This document shows positions 32,560 to 40,394 of a stretch of DNA of 44,141 nucleotides, one piece after another. The notes under the pieces were generated by a model that worked only from the letters and a program-made list of their open reading frames with translations, was not told the origin of the DNA and did not search any database. This DNA is from Streptomyces sp. NK15101 (GTDB lineage: Bacteria; Actinomycetota; Actinomycetes; Streptomycetales; Streptomycetaceae). Both the position numbers and the translations under genes were made by a program. The DNA lies in assembly GCF_020400725.1 (NCBI RefSeq), contig NZ_JAINVG010000065.1, forward strand, positions 1 through 44,141, given 5' to 3'. Positions within the stretch are counted from its first letter, which is position 1; the number at the start of each line of letters is the position of its first letter.

Positions 32560-32772
32560 ATGATCAAGGTCGTACGAGGCAACCCGACTCCGGAGGAGTT
32601 GGCCGCCGCACTGGCGGTGGTTCAAGCCCGGGCCGCGGCCACGGCGGCGGCGTCCGCCGAGGCGGGCGGCCCGGCGGTACCGGAGGGGTGGTCGGACCCC
32701 TCCCGTATCGCACGGGCGGTACGGCAGCGACCGGGCCCGCGGGCCTGGGCGCGGTCGTACTGGCCCGTGTAG
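32560..32772 (+). CDS. pccE: Acyl-CoA carboxylase epsilon subunit
   Basis: This 70-residue small subunit stimulates actinobacterial acyl-CoA carboxylases by bridging alpha and beta subunits. The start IKVVRGNPTPEELAAALAVV and the closing RAWARSYWPV are the family's hallmarks, with a variable Ala-rich middle. AAGGAG precedes ATG 32560 at good spacing. It sits directly after pccB, as usual. I would not distinguish PccE from AccE by sequence alone; the name follows the PccB partner. Confidence 0.92.
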   Translation: MIKVVRGNPTPEELAAALAVVQARAAATAAASAEAGGPAVPEGWSDPSRIARAVRQRPGPRAWARSYWPV

Positions 32773-32786
32773 ACGTCGCGGTACGG

Positions 32787-32824
32787 GAAAGGCCGGACCC
32801 CTTGTGCGGGAGGTCCGGCCTTTC
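32787..32824. terminator. Terminator after pccB-pccE
   Basis: 13-base arms (32787-32799 and 32812-32824) around a 12-base loop lie 14 bases after the pccE stop. The convergent MFS gene ends 12 bases beyond. Confidence 0.8.
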
Positions 32825-32836
32825 GCATGCCGCTCC

Positions 32837-34273
32837 TCACGTCCGCGCAGGGCGGAGGAAGAGGCCGGAGAGCACGGCTCCGGCGGCGACGACGGCGGCG
32901 TTGACGAGGACCGCGCGGCCGATGCCGTCGAGGAGCACGGGCGCGGTGACGACGACGGCGCTCATGACCGGCGTGCCCATGGTGATGCCGATCTGCTGGG
33001 TCATGGTCGCGAGTCCGGTCGCCATGCCCTGCTCGGCGTCGGGCAGCCCCGAGGTGGCGGTGACCATGAAGCCGACGATCGCGAGCATGTTGCCGACGCC
33101 GCCGGCGAAGGTCGCGGCGAGCAGCAGGGCGAGGCCGCCGCGGTCGTCGCCGAGGCCGTACAGGGCGAGCGTGGCGGCTGCCTGGAGGAGGCCGCCGGAG
33201 ACGAGGGCGGCGCGGGCGCCGAAGCGGCCGATGAAGCGGGAGGCGGCCACTCCGCCGAGGACCGTGCCGGCGCCGAGGACGCCGAAGGAGAGCCCGGCGG
33301 CGAGCGGCGAGAAGCCCAGGACGTCCTGGAGGTACAGGGTCATCAGGAAGACCAGCGAGGTCTCGGTGACGAAGGCGACGAGCCCGGCGAGGTTGCCCCA
33401 GACGACCGTGCGGCGCTTCAGGACGTGGATCGGGACGAGGGGCGAGGCGGCCCGCCGTTCGACGAGCAGGAACGCGGCGAGGAGTGCGGCGCCGGCGGTG
33501 AGGGCGGTGAGCGCCGTGGGGTCGGTCCAGCCGTGCTCGCCGGTGACGGCCAGGCCGTAGACGAGGGCGAGGAGTCCGCCGGTGACGGTGACGGCGCCGG
33601 GCACGTCGAGGCGGGGCCGGACGACGGGGCGGCTCTCCTTCAGTACGGCGGGGGCGACGAGGAGCACGGCGAGGGCCACCGGGACGTTGACGAGGAAGGC
33701 CCAGCGCCAGGAGAGCAGGTCGGTGAGGACGCCGCCGAGGATCGCGCCGGTGGTGAAGCCCGCGGACATGAGGGCGCCGTTCAGACCGAGCGCCCGGGCC
33801 CGCAGCGGGCCCTCGGGGAAGGAGGAGGTGAGCAGGGAGAGCCCGGCGGGGGTGACGGCGGCGGTGGCGAGGCCCTGGGCGACGCGGGCGGCCATCAGCG
33901 TCTCGGGGCCGCCGGCGAGGCCGCCCACGAGGGAGGAGGCGCCGAGGAGGGCCATGCCGCCGAGGAAGAGGCGGCGGCGCCCGACCAGGTCGGCGACGCG
34001 CCCGAAGAGGAGGGTGAATCCGGCGGCGGCCAGGGCGAAGGCGGTGGCGATCCACTGGAGGCCGCCGAGCGTGAAGCCGAGCCCCTCGCCGATGACGGGC
34101 AGGGCGACGTTCAGGATCGAGAAGTCGACGGCCAGCATGAACTGGGCGAGGAGGAGGACGACGAGGACGAGCCGCATCCGCCCGGTCATCCGCGCGCCGT
34201 CGCGGTCCGGGGGTGTGGAGGTGGACGCGGTCGTGGAGGCGGATGTGGACGCTGGGAGATCGAGGGCGGCCAT
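32837..34273 (-). CDS. MFS drug exporter, EmrB/QacA (DHA2) type
   Basis: This 478-residue transporter has about 14 hydrophobic helices. LAVDFSILNVALPVI in the first helix and GRVADLVGRRRLFLGG between helices 2 and 3 are typical of the DHA2 family. LSWRWAFLVNVPVA marks the middle of the first bundle. These proteins export drugs using the proton gradient. It is divergent from a TetR gene, with an inverted repeat of TTAATGG/CCGTTAA type between them, so it is probably repressed by that TetR and induced by its ligand. Confidence 0.93.
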   Translation of the reverse strand: MAALDLPASTSASTTASTSTPPDRDGARMTGRMRLVLVVLLLAQFMLAVDFSILNVALPVIGEGLGFTLGGLQWIATAFALAAAGFTLLFGRVADLVGRRRLFLGGMALLGASSLVGGLAGGPETLMAARVAQGLATAAVTPAGLSLLTSSFPEGPLRARALGLNGALMSAGFTTGAILGGVLTDLLSWRWAFLVNVPVALAVLLVAPAVLKESRPVVRPRLDVPGAVTVTGGLLALVYGLAVTGEHGWTDPTALTALTAGAALLAAFLLVERRAASPLVPIHVLKRRTVVWGNLAGLVAFVTETSLVFLMTLYLQDVLGFSPLAAGLSFGVLGAGTVLGGVAASRFIGRFGARAALVSGGLLQAAATLALYGLGDDRGGLALLLAATFAGGVGNMLAIVGFMVTATSGLPDAEQGMATGLATMTQQIGITMGTPVMSAVVVTAPVLLDGIGRAVLVNAAVVAAGAVLSGLFLRPART

Positions 34274-34284
34274 GCGTACGACCC

Positions 34285-34310
34285 CTTAATGGGAGATTAG
34301 TTCCGTTAAG
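34285..34310. promoter_or_regulatory. TetR-type operator between exporter and regulator
   Basis: CTTAATGG (34285-34292) and CCGTTAAG (34303-34310) form an inverted repeat with one mismatch and a 10-base spacer. A third half-site, TTAATGG, lies at 34341-34347 close to the TetR start. The placement between divergent genes fits control of both. Confidence 0.6.
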
Positions 34311-34361
34311 ATGTCCCGTACCGTAGCAGAGTCGATGGCGTTAATGGAACAGGAGACCCGT

Positions 34362-34979
34362 TTGACTGAGAGCCGGCCGGCCACGCCCGGCACCACGCGC
34401 CCCGGCGGCCGCACCGCGAAGGTCCGCAGGGCGGTCCTCGACGCCACCCTGGAGGCCCTCGCCGCCACCGGCTTCCACGCCCTGAACATGGACCGGATCG
34501 CCGCGGGCGCCGGCGTCGGGAAGACCACCGTCTACCGCCGCTGGGGATCCCCCGTCGGCCTGGTCACCGACCTCCTGCACGACATGGCCGAGCAGTCGCT
34601 CCCCGCCTCCGACACCGGCAGCCTCGCGGGCGACCTGCGGGCCAACGCCGAACTCGTCCGGGCCACCCTCGCCGACCCCCGGATGGGCGCCGTCTTCCGC
34701 GCGGTCATCGCCGCCGCGGCCTGCGACGAGGAGTGCGCCCGCGCCCTCGCCGGCTTCTACCGGACCCGGCTGGCCGAATGGGCCCCGGTCGTCGCCAAGG
34801 GCACGGCACGCGGCGAGATCCCGGCGGGGACGGACCCCGTGGAACTGCTCCGCGCCGTCTCCGCGCCGCTCTACTACCGCTTCGCGGTCACCCGCGAGGA
34901 GCTCGACGCGGCCGTCGCGGAAAGGGCGGTGACGGCGGCGCTCGCGGCCGCGCGGGACGGGGTGTTCGTACGGACGTGA
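34362..34979 (+). CDS. TetR-family regulator of the adjacent MFS exporter
   Basis: The product has 205 residues. The N-terminal HTH (about 29-68: LEALAATGFHALNMDRIAA then GVGKTTVYRRWGSPVGL) is clear; the C-terminal ligand-binding part is typical of TetR_C-like regulators. I start at TTG 34362 because AGGAG lies 7 bases upstream; in-frame ATGs at 34311, 34335 and 34344 lack such a site and overlap the operator. It is divergent from the exporter gene it most likely controls. Confidence 0.9.
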   Translation: MTESRPATPGTTRPGGRTAKVRRAVLDATLEALAATGFHALNMDRIAAGAGVGKTTVYRRWGSPVGLVTDLLHDMAEQSLPASDTGSLAGDLRANAELVRATLADPRMGAVFRAVIAAAACDEECARALAGFYRTRLAEWAPVVAKGTARGEIPAGTDPVELLRAVSAPLYYRFAVTREELDAAVAERAVTAALAAARDGVFVRT

Positions 34980-35024
34980 ACCTCCCGGGGACGGGACGTC
35001 CGCCCCGAATAGTCCTTCCGCACC

Positions 35025-35056
35025 GGGGGGCCTGAGTATCCGTACTCAGGCGCCCC
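35025..35056. promoter_or_regulatory. Palindrome CCTGAGTA-N4-TACTCAGG before a small membrane protein gene
   Basis: An 8-base perfect inverted repeat (35031-35038 and 35043-35050) extends outward with one mismatch to 35025-35056. It lies 46 bases past the TetR stop and 28 bases before the small gene at 35084. It could terminate the former or act as an operator for the latter; the central position favours an operator. Confidence 0.45.
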
Positions 35057-35083
35057 GCCCGCCCCGCGCGCAGGATCGGAGGC

Positions 35084-35212
35084 ATGCTGTGGTCCGACCC
35101 GAAGAACCAGCCGCCCAAGTTCCTGCGCGACATGCAGGCGATGCTCCGCCGCACGGGCGTGCTGCTGGCGCTGGCGATGGTGGTGGCGATGTTCGTCGCC
35201 AGCGCCCGCTGA
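35084..35212 (+). CDS. 42-residue single-pass membrane protein
   Basis: The translation begins MLWSDPKNQPPKFLRDMQ, followed by a transmembrane helix (about 25-40, GVLLALAMVVAMFVAS) and ends SAR. CGGAGG precedes ATG 35084 at normal spacing, and codon use fits the genome. Because of its size it is easily missed. From memory it resembles the small Streptomyces proteins named MmpB (morphogenic membrane protein), but I cannot verify this. It lies between a TetR gene and maf, behind a palindrome. Confidence 0.75.
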   Translation: MLWSDPKNQPPKFLRDMQAMLRRTGVLLALAMVVAMFVASAR

Positions 35213-35226
35213 CCGCTCGCACAGCC

Positions 35227-35298
35227 GTACGCACGCGTGCGCGCGGTCCGGTCACGCGCGCGTGCGTGTGCCACGAGGTCCGCCACGCGCGCGCGTAC
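35227..35298. other. Alternating purine-pyrimidine runs upstream of maf
   Basis: Three strictly alternating runs occur at 35227-35245, 35253-35271 and 35284-35298, built mostly of GC and GT/AC steps. Such sequence can adopt left-handed Z-DNA under negative supercoiling. It fills most of the gap between the small membrane protein gene and maf. Confidence 0.6.
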
Positions 35299-35310
35299 CC
35301 CGCCACTGGC

Positions 35311-35316
35311 TACGCT
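35311..35316 (+). promoter_or_regulatory. -10 box (TACGCT) for a leaderless maf transcript
   Basis: TACGCT ends 7 bases before the maf ATG at 35323, so transcription should begin at or next to the A of the start codon. No ribosome binding site is visible. No good -35 is seen. Confidence 0.5.
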
Positions 35317-35322
35317 GCCCCC

Positions 35323-35928
35323 ATGACTGCTGATCCGCGCCGTGTCGTGCTCGCCTCCGCCTCCCCCGCCCGGCTCGGTCTGCTCCGGCAGGCCGGACTC
35401 GCCCCCGAGGTGATCGTGAGCGGCGTCGACGAGGACAAGGTCCACGCCCCGACCCCGGCCGAACTCGCGCTGGCCCTCGCGGAGGCGAAGGCCGCTCATG
35501 TCGCCGCCCGGCCCGAGGTGTTCGGCGCGCTCGTCATCGGCTGCGACTCGGTCCTGGAGCTCGACAAGCAGGCCCTCGGCAAGCCGGCCGACGCCGAGGA
35601 GGCCACCGCCCGCTGGAAGGCGATGCGCGGCCGGGTCGGCATCCTCCAGACCGGCCACTGCGTCTACGACACGGCCGCCAAGCGCTTCGAGTCGGCGACG
35701 GCCTCCACCGTGGTCCGCTTCGGCGAGCCGACGGACGAGGAGATCGCCGCGTACGTGGCCAGCGGCGAACCGCTGCACGTGGCGGGCGCGTTCACCCTGG
35801 ACGGCCGCTCGGCGCCGTTCATCGACGGCATCGACGGCGATCCGGGCAATGTGATCGGCCTGTCCCTGCCGCTCCTGCGCCGGCTCCTGCGCAAGCTGGA
35901 CGTGGAGATCACCGACCTCTGGGCCTGA
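35323..35928 (+). CDS. maf: Maf-family nucleotide pyrophosphatase
   Basis: This 201-residue enzyme hydrolyses non-canonical or canonical nucleoside triphosphates (often dTTP/UTP and modified pyrimidines) to monophosphates, and members are linked to septum control. The start VVLASASPARLGLLRQAGL is the phosphate-binding motif; GCDSVLELD provides the catalytic Asp and GKPADAEEA follows. Earlier in-frame openings to 35089 cover the Z-DNA-like tract and the small membrane gene and are not credible. It has no obvious ribosome binding site, in keeping with a leaderless mRNA. Confidence 0.93.
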   Translation: MTADPRRVVLASASPARLGLLRQAGLAPEVIVSGVDEDKVHAPTPAELALALAEAKAAHVAARPEVFGALVIGCDSVLELDKQALGKPADAEEATARWKAMRGRVGILQTGHCVYDTAAKRFESATASTVVRFGEPTDEEIAAYVASGEPLHVAGAFTLDGRSAPFIDGIDGDPGNVIGLSLPLLRRLLRKLDVEITDLWA

Positions 35929-35993
35929 CGGCCGGCGAGGGCGCCAGGGGGTGTCCTGCCCTCGCGGGACGGACGGGAGTTCGACGGCGGGGC

Positions 35994-36440
35994 CTACGCG
36001 GGCGCCGGTGCCTCCTCGGCGGCGTCGGTGCCCTTCTCGTACCCCTCGCCGTACGCCACCAGGGTGAGGACGACCAGCCCGAGCACGGTCACGAGGAAGG
36101 CGAAGACGCCCCAGCCGAGGAGGGCGACGGCGACCGCGCCGAGGACGCCGTGGGCGATCGCGCAGCCGATGAGGAGCGCCCGGCCGAGGCGGCCCGGCCG
36201 GCGGTCGCGGACGCCCGCGAGGAGGGCGACGAGGGCGCAGAGGGCGAGGGCGACGCCGGAGGCGATGCCGAGGCCCCAGGTGCCGGCGACCATCGCGTCG
36301 GGGTCCATGCCGTCGAGGGACATCGACTGGGCCTCCAGGAAGCCCGCCATGACGGCGTTGATCGCGACGATGCCGGGCGCCTCGAGGAAGAGCACCGCGG
36401 CCGTCACGAGCGCTATCGGTCTGCGGGCCACCTCGGCCAC
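35994..36440 (-). CDS. Four-helix membrane protein of unknown function
   Basis: The product has 148 residues with four hydrophobic helices (about 8-31, 52-75, 86-105 and 108-130) and a short acidic cytoplasmic tail (GTDAAEEAPAPA). No conserved catalytic residues. I use GTG 36440, but a second GTG three codons later (36431) has a better-spaced GGGGGTG. It is convergent with maf. Two inverted repeats lie upstream (36457-36517). I believe similar proteins are conserved beside maf and accA2 in Streptomyces; their role is unknown. Confidence 0.78.
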   Translation of the reverse strand: MAEVARRPIALVTAAVLFLEAPGIVAINAVMAGFLEAQSMSLDGMDPDAMVAGTWGLGIASGVALALCALVALLAGVRDRRPGRLGRALLIGCAIAHGVLGAVAVALLGWGVFAFLVTVLGLVVLTLVAYGEGYEKGTDAAEEAPAPA

Positions 36441-36815
36441 CCCCTGGATTCACCTGTTACCGGCAGTACGGTCGACAGCGCGAAGGCTACTGGCCGGTAA
36501 ACCCTCGGACAAGGGTTCGCACACGGCGGGCGACGGCGGGGAGCTGACGGACGGTCGGGCAAAGAATCGTTGGGCCATTCGTAGGGACTCCACAAAGAAA
36601 CCCGAATGGGCCCTGGCCGCATGAACAGAGACCTGCGCCACACCTCGGAGCTACTGTGCCGTCAAGGAACCCTGCGTACCGTGGTGCGACAAGGGAATTC
36701 ACGACCCGAGCGGGCCCGTGGTCACGCTCCGTGTGGGCAAGCTCACCACTGGGGACGGGTCGAAAGGCCGTGTCGGCAGTCCCTAAACTCAGCTTGTTTC
36801 AAGGAGGGAGCCATC
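36441..36815. other. 375-base divergent intergenic region upstream of accA2
   Basis: No gene is credible here; an open frame from 36606 is only an upstream extension of accA2. It holds an imperfect inverted repeat TTACCGGCAGTA / TACTGGCCGGTAA (36457-36468 and 36488-36500), a small AACCC/GGGTT hairpin (36500-36517), a relatively AT-rich patch around 36560-36600 and the accA2 promoter region. Confidence 0.5.
36784..36789 (+). promoter_or_regulatory. Candidate -10 box (TAAACT) for accA2
   Basis: TAAACT fits the TAnnnT pattern and would start a transcript about 20 bases before the GTG at 36816, leaving AAGGAGG in the leader. The -35 is not obvious. Confidence 0.4.
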
Positions 36816-38570
36816 GTGCGCAAGGTGCTCATCGCCAACCGTGGCGAAATCGCTGTCCGTGTGGCCCGGGCGTGCCGGGACGCGGGTATCGGCAGCGTGG
36901 CCGTGTACGCCGAGCCGGACCGGGACGCTCTGCACGTCCGGGCGGCCGACGAGGCGTTCGCCCTGGGCGGTGACACTCCGGCCACCAGCTACCTGGACAT
37001 GGCCAAGGTCCTGCAGGCCGCGAAGGACTCGGGCGCGGACGCCGTCCACCCGGGTTACGGATTCCTCTCCGAGAACGCGGAGTTCGCGCAGGCGGTGCTG
37101 GACGCCGGTCTGACCTGGATCGGCCCGCCGCCGCAGGCGATCCGGGACCTGGGCGACAAGGTCGCCGCCCGTCACATCGCGCAGCGCGCCGGCGCCCCGC
37201 TGGTCGCCGGCACCCCGGACCCGGTCTCGGGTGCCGAGGAGGTCGTGGCCTTCGCCGAGGAGCACGGCCTGCCGATCGCGATCAAGGCCGCGTTCGGCGG
37301 TGGCGGCCGCGGCCTGAAGGTCGCCCGCACCCTCGAAGAGGTGCCGGAGCTGTACGACTCCGCCGTCCGCGAGGCCGTCGCCGCCTTCGGCCGCGGCGAG
37401 TGCTTCGTCGAGCGCTACCTCGACAAGCCCCGTCACGTCGAGACGCAGTGCCTGGCCGACTCGCACGGCAACGTGGTCGTCGTCTCGACCCGTGACTGCT
37501 CGCTGCAGCGGCGTCACCAGAAGCTGGTCGAGGAGGCCCCCGCGCCGTTCCTGACCCAGGAGCAGAACGAGCAGCTGTACGCGGCGTCGAAGGCGATCCT
37601 GAAGGAGGCCGGCTACGTCGGCGCCGGCACGGTCGAGTTCCTCGTCGGTCTCGACGGCACGATCTCCTTCCTGGAGGTCAACACCCGTCTGCAGGTCGAG
37701 CACCCGGTGACCGAGGAGGTCACGGGCCTCGACCTGGTGCGCGAGATGTTCCGCATCGCCGACGGCGAGGAGCTCGGCTACGGCGACCCGGAGATCCGCG
37801 GTCACTCCTTCGAGTTCCGCATCAACGGCGAGGACCCGGGCCGCAACTTCCTGCCCGCCCCCGGCACGGTCACCCTCTTCCAGCCGCCGACCGGCCCGGG
37901 CGTCCGTCTCGACGCGGGCGTGGAGTCCGGCTCGGTGATCGGCCCGGCCTGGGACTCGCTCCTGGCCAAGCTGATCGTCACCGGCGCCACCCGCGAGCAG
38001 GCGCTGCAGCGCGCCGCCCGCGCCCTGGCGGAGTTCAAGGTCGAGGGCATGGCGACGGCGATCCCGTTCCACCAGGCCGTCGTGGTCGACCCCGACTTCA
38101 CCGCCGACCCGTTCAAGATCCACACGCGCTGGATCGAGACGGAGTTCGTCAACGAGATCAAGCCGTTCGCCCCGGCCGGCGCCGAGTCGGACGAGGACGA
38201 GGCGGGCCGCGAGACGATCGTCGTCGAGGTCGGCGGCAAGCGCCTGGAGGTCTCCCTGCCGTCCTCGCTCGGCATGACGCTGGCGCGCACGGGCCTGGCG
38301 GCCGGTGCGAAGCCGAAGCGGCGCGCGGCCAAGAAGTCCGGCCCGACCGCTTCCGGCGACACCCTCGCGTCCCCGATGCAGGGCACGATCGTGAAGGTCG
38401 CGGTCGAGGAGGGCCAGGAGGTCAAGGAGGGCGACCTGATCGTCGTCCTGGAGGCCATGAAGATGGAGCAGCCGCTCAACGCCCACCGCTCCGGCACCGT
38501 CAAGGGCCTGAGCGCCGAGGTCGGCGCCTCCGTCACCTCCGGTGCCGCCATCTGCGACATCAAGGACTGA
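36816..38570 (+). CDS. accA2: Acyl-CoA carboxylase alpha subunit (biotin carboxylase + BCCP)
   Basis: The product has 584 residues. The biotin carboxylase domain (1 to about 445) starts KVLIANRGEIAVRVARA, with the glycine-rich ATP loop GGGGRGLK and the VNTRLQVEHPVTE active-site strand. A linker rich in Lys and Ala leads to the biotinyl domain (about 508-584) with EAMKMEQP and biotinylated K549. It charges biotin with CO2 for the carboxyltransferase; PccB and PccE encoded here are its likely partners and BirA its modifier. AAGGAGG precedes GTG 36816. Streptomyces usually carry two near-identical copies (accA1, accA2); A2 is assigned from its neighbours only. Confidence 0.93.
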   Translation: MRKVLIANRGEIAVRVARACRDAGIGSVAVYAEPDRDALHVRAADEAFALGGDTPATSYLDMAKVLQAAKDSGADAVHPGYGFLSENAEFAQAVLDAGLTWIGPPPQAIRDLGDKVAARHIAQRAGAPLVAGTPDPVSGAEEVVAFAEEHGLPIAIKAAFGGGGRGLKVARTLEEVPELYDSAVREAVAAFGRGECFVERYLDKPRHVETQCLADSHGNVVVVSTRDCSLQRRHQKLVEEAPAPFLTQEQNEQLYAASKAILKEAGYVGAGTVEFLVGLDGTISFLEVNTRLQVEHPVTEEVTGLDLVREMFRIADGEELGYGDPEIRGHSFEFRINGEDPGRNFLPAPGTVTLFQPPTGPGVRLDAGVESGSVIGPAWDSLLAKLIVTGATREQALQRAARALAEFKVEGMATAIPFHQAVVVDPDFTADPFKIHTRWIETEFVNEIKPFAPAGAESDEDEAGRETIVVEVGGKRLEVSLPSSLGMTLARTGLAAGAKPKRRAAKKSGPTASGDTLASPMQGTIVKVAVEEGQEVKEGDLIVVLEAMKMEQPLNAHRSGTVKGLSAEVGASVTSGAAICDIKD

Positions 38571-38591
38571 TCCGTCGCGACCAGTACGGTA

Positions 38592-38627
38592 CGAAGGGCC
38601 CGCAGGCAGTCGCCTGCGGGCCCTTCG
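38592..38627 (+). terminator. Terminator after accA2
   Basis: Perfect 16-base arms (38592-38607 and 38612-38627) around a 4-base loop lie 21 bases after the accA2 stop and 17 before the next start. Confidence 0.85.
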
Positions 38628-38644
38628 TCGAGGGGACCTCGCAC

Positions 38645-39190
38645 ATGCGCGCCGACGCACGCCGCAACCACGAGCGACTGCTCATCGAAGCCCGCGCCGC
38701 CTTCGCCGAGCAGGGCGCGGACGCGCCCCTGGAGGAGGTCGCGCGCCGCGCGGGCGTCGGGATCGGCACCCTCTACCGCCACTTCCCCACCCGTGCCGAC
38801 CTGCTGAACGCGGTCTTCCAGGAGGCGCTGGCCGAACTGCTCGACCGCTCGCGGGAACTGGCCGGGGCCGATGAGCCGTGCCGGGCGCTCGTGGAGTGGC
38901 TGCGGGCCCTGATCGCCCACGCGGGTGAGTACCGGGGGCTCGCACACGCGCTGATGTCCGCCTCGTACGACCGGAGTTCGGCCCTGGCGCGGTGCAGCGA
39001 TCCGCTGCGCGCGGCGGGCGAGCGGCTGCTCGAAAGGGCCCGGAAGGCGGGGCAGGTACGCGCCGACGTGTCGATCGGCGACCTGATGCAACTGACCAAC
39101 GCGATCGCGCTGGCGGCGGAGCAGTGCCCGGAGGACGCGCTTCTGGCGGACCGCCTGCTCGCGCTGACGCTTCGGGGACTCAAGGGGTGA
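38645..39190 (+). CDS. TetR-family transcriptional regulator
   Basis: The product has 181 residues with the HTH at about 25-50 (PLEEVARRAGVGIGTLYRHFPTR) and a C-terminal part like TetR_C_SbtR-type regulators (LRALIAHAGEYRGLAHALM). The ATG lies shortly after the accA2 terminator with only GAGGGGA as a possible binding site. Its neighbours, accA2 and a convergent DeoR gene, do not single out a target. No clear inverted repeat is seen upstream apart from the terminator itself. Confidence 0.9.
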   Translation: MRADARRNHERLLIEARAAFAEQGADAPLEEVARRAGVGIGTLYRHFPTRADLLNAVFQEALAELLDRSRELAGADEPCRALVEWLRALIAHAGEYRGLAHALMSASYDRSSALARCSDPLRAAGERLLERARKAGQVRADVSIGDLMQLTNAIALAAEQCPEDALLADRLLALTLRGLKG

Positions 39191-39242
39191 ACGGAGTGGC
39201 CGGACGGCGTGGGACCCCTGGGGGAGGGTCCCTCGGGCTGCT

Positions 39243-40205
39243 TCAGCGGCGGCGCATGTCCGCGACCCGGGCCGTGCGCTCCAGCGTCTCCGCGGCCATT
39301 CCGCCGCCCGGCCCCCGGAACTGACCGGCCGCCATCCGTCCGCGCTGGACGGGGAGCGGCACGTCACGGCGGGGCCGGGCGCCCGGGGGGACCTGCTCAC
39401 CACCGGCGGGCCCGGTGGCCGTGCCCGTACCGGCGACGGCGATCTGCACGCCCTGGTCGGCGAGGGCCTGGAGCTCGGTGGCGGCCCGCTCGTCGTGGGC
39501 GGGGGGCTCGTCGGTCACCAGGCGGGTGATGACGTCCGTCGGCACCGTCTGGAACATGGTGTCGGAGCCGAGCTTGGTGTGGTCGGCGAGGACCACGACC
39601 TCGGCCGCCGCCTGCACGAGCGCCCGGTCCACGCTCGCGGAGAGCATGTTGGACGTGGACAGGCCGCGCTCGGCGGTCAGACCGCTTCCGGAGAGGAAGG
39701 CCCGGGAGACCCGGAGCCCCTGGAGCGACTGCTCGGCCCCGCTGCCGACGAGGGCGTAGTTCGAGCCGCGCAGGGTGCCGCCGGTCATGACGACCTCGAC
39801 CCGGTTGGCGTGGGCGAGTGCCTGGGCGACGAGCAGGGAGTTGGTGACCACGGTCAGGCCGGGCACGCGGGCGAGCCGGCGGGCCAGCTCCTGCGTGGTC
39901 GTCCCGGCGCCGACGACGATGGCCTCGCCCTCTTCGACGAGGCTCGCGGCGACGTCGGCGATGGCCGTCTTCTCCGCCGTGGCGAGATGGGATTTCTGCG
40001 GGAAGCCGGATTCTCGCGTGAATCCGCCCGGCAACACCGCACCGCCGTGGCGGCGGTCGAGGAGTCCTTCTGCCTCGAGGGCCCGTACGTCTCTCCGTAC
40101 GGTCACTTCAGAGGTCTGGACGACGCGGGCGAGCTCGCGGAGCGACACGGCCCCATTGGCTCGCACCATTTCGAGGATCAACTGGCGACGTTCTGCAGCG
40201 AACAC
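39243..40205 (-). CDS. DeoR/GlpR-family regulator with an extended C-terminal tail
   Basis: The product has 320 residues. The HTH is at about 6-57 (VSLRELARVVQTSEVTVRRDVRALEAEGLLDRRHGGAVL region), and a sugar-phosphate sensor domain follows (VVGAGTTTQELARRL, then TGGTLRGSNYALVG and ADHTKLG). Family members respond to phosphorylated sugars. The normal fold ends near residue 250; the last 70 residues are Gly/Pro/Arg-rich and probably disordered. The GTG at 40205 lies 8 bases from a TACTGT -10 box, so it is probably leaderless. Nucleoside salvage genes nearby hint at a sugar-phosphate signal from that pathway. Confidence 0.9.
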   Translation of the reverse strand: MFAAERRQLILEMVRANGAVSLRELARVVQTSEVTVRRDVRALEAEGLLDRRHGGAVLPGGFTRESGFPQKSHLATAEKTAIADVAASLVEEGEAIVVGAGTTTQELARRLARVPGLTVVTNSLLVAQALAHANRVEVVMTGGTLRGSNYALVGSGAEQSLQGLRVSRAFLSGSGLTAERGLSTSNMLSASVDRALVQAAAEVVVLADHTKLGSDTMFQTVPTDVITRLVTDEPPAHDERAATELQALADQGVQIAVAGTGTATGPAGGEQVPPGARPRRDVPLPVQRGRMAAGQFRGPGGGMAAETLERTARVADMRRR

Positions 40206-40212
40206 GAAACTG

Positions 40213-40218
40213 ACAGTA
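40213..40218 (-). promoter_or_regulatory. -10 box (TACTGT) for a leaderless DeoR-family transcript
   Basis: On the minus strand TACTGT is preceded by TGAAAA at 17 bases and followed after 7 bases by the GTG start codon at 40205, so the transcript should begin at the start codon. Confidence 0.5.
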
Positions 40219-40394
40219 ACGTGACCGGCCGATACTTTTCAGCACTATGCGCCGAATTGCAGAAGATGCGCACGGACGGGGCCTCCAAGTGGTATGGGAG
40301 ACCCCGTCGTTGATCGTCGTATGCCCCGCCTTGCCGGGGGTTGTCCGAGTCGGCGAACCGTTCCCGCAGGCGGGGACCCGAACGGGGCGGCGCC

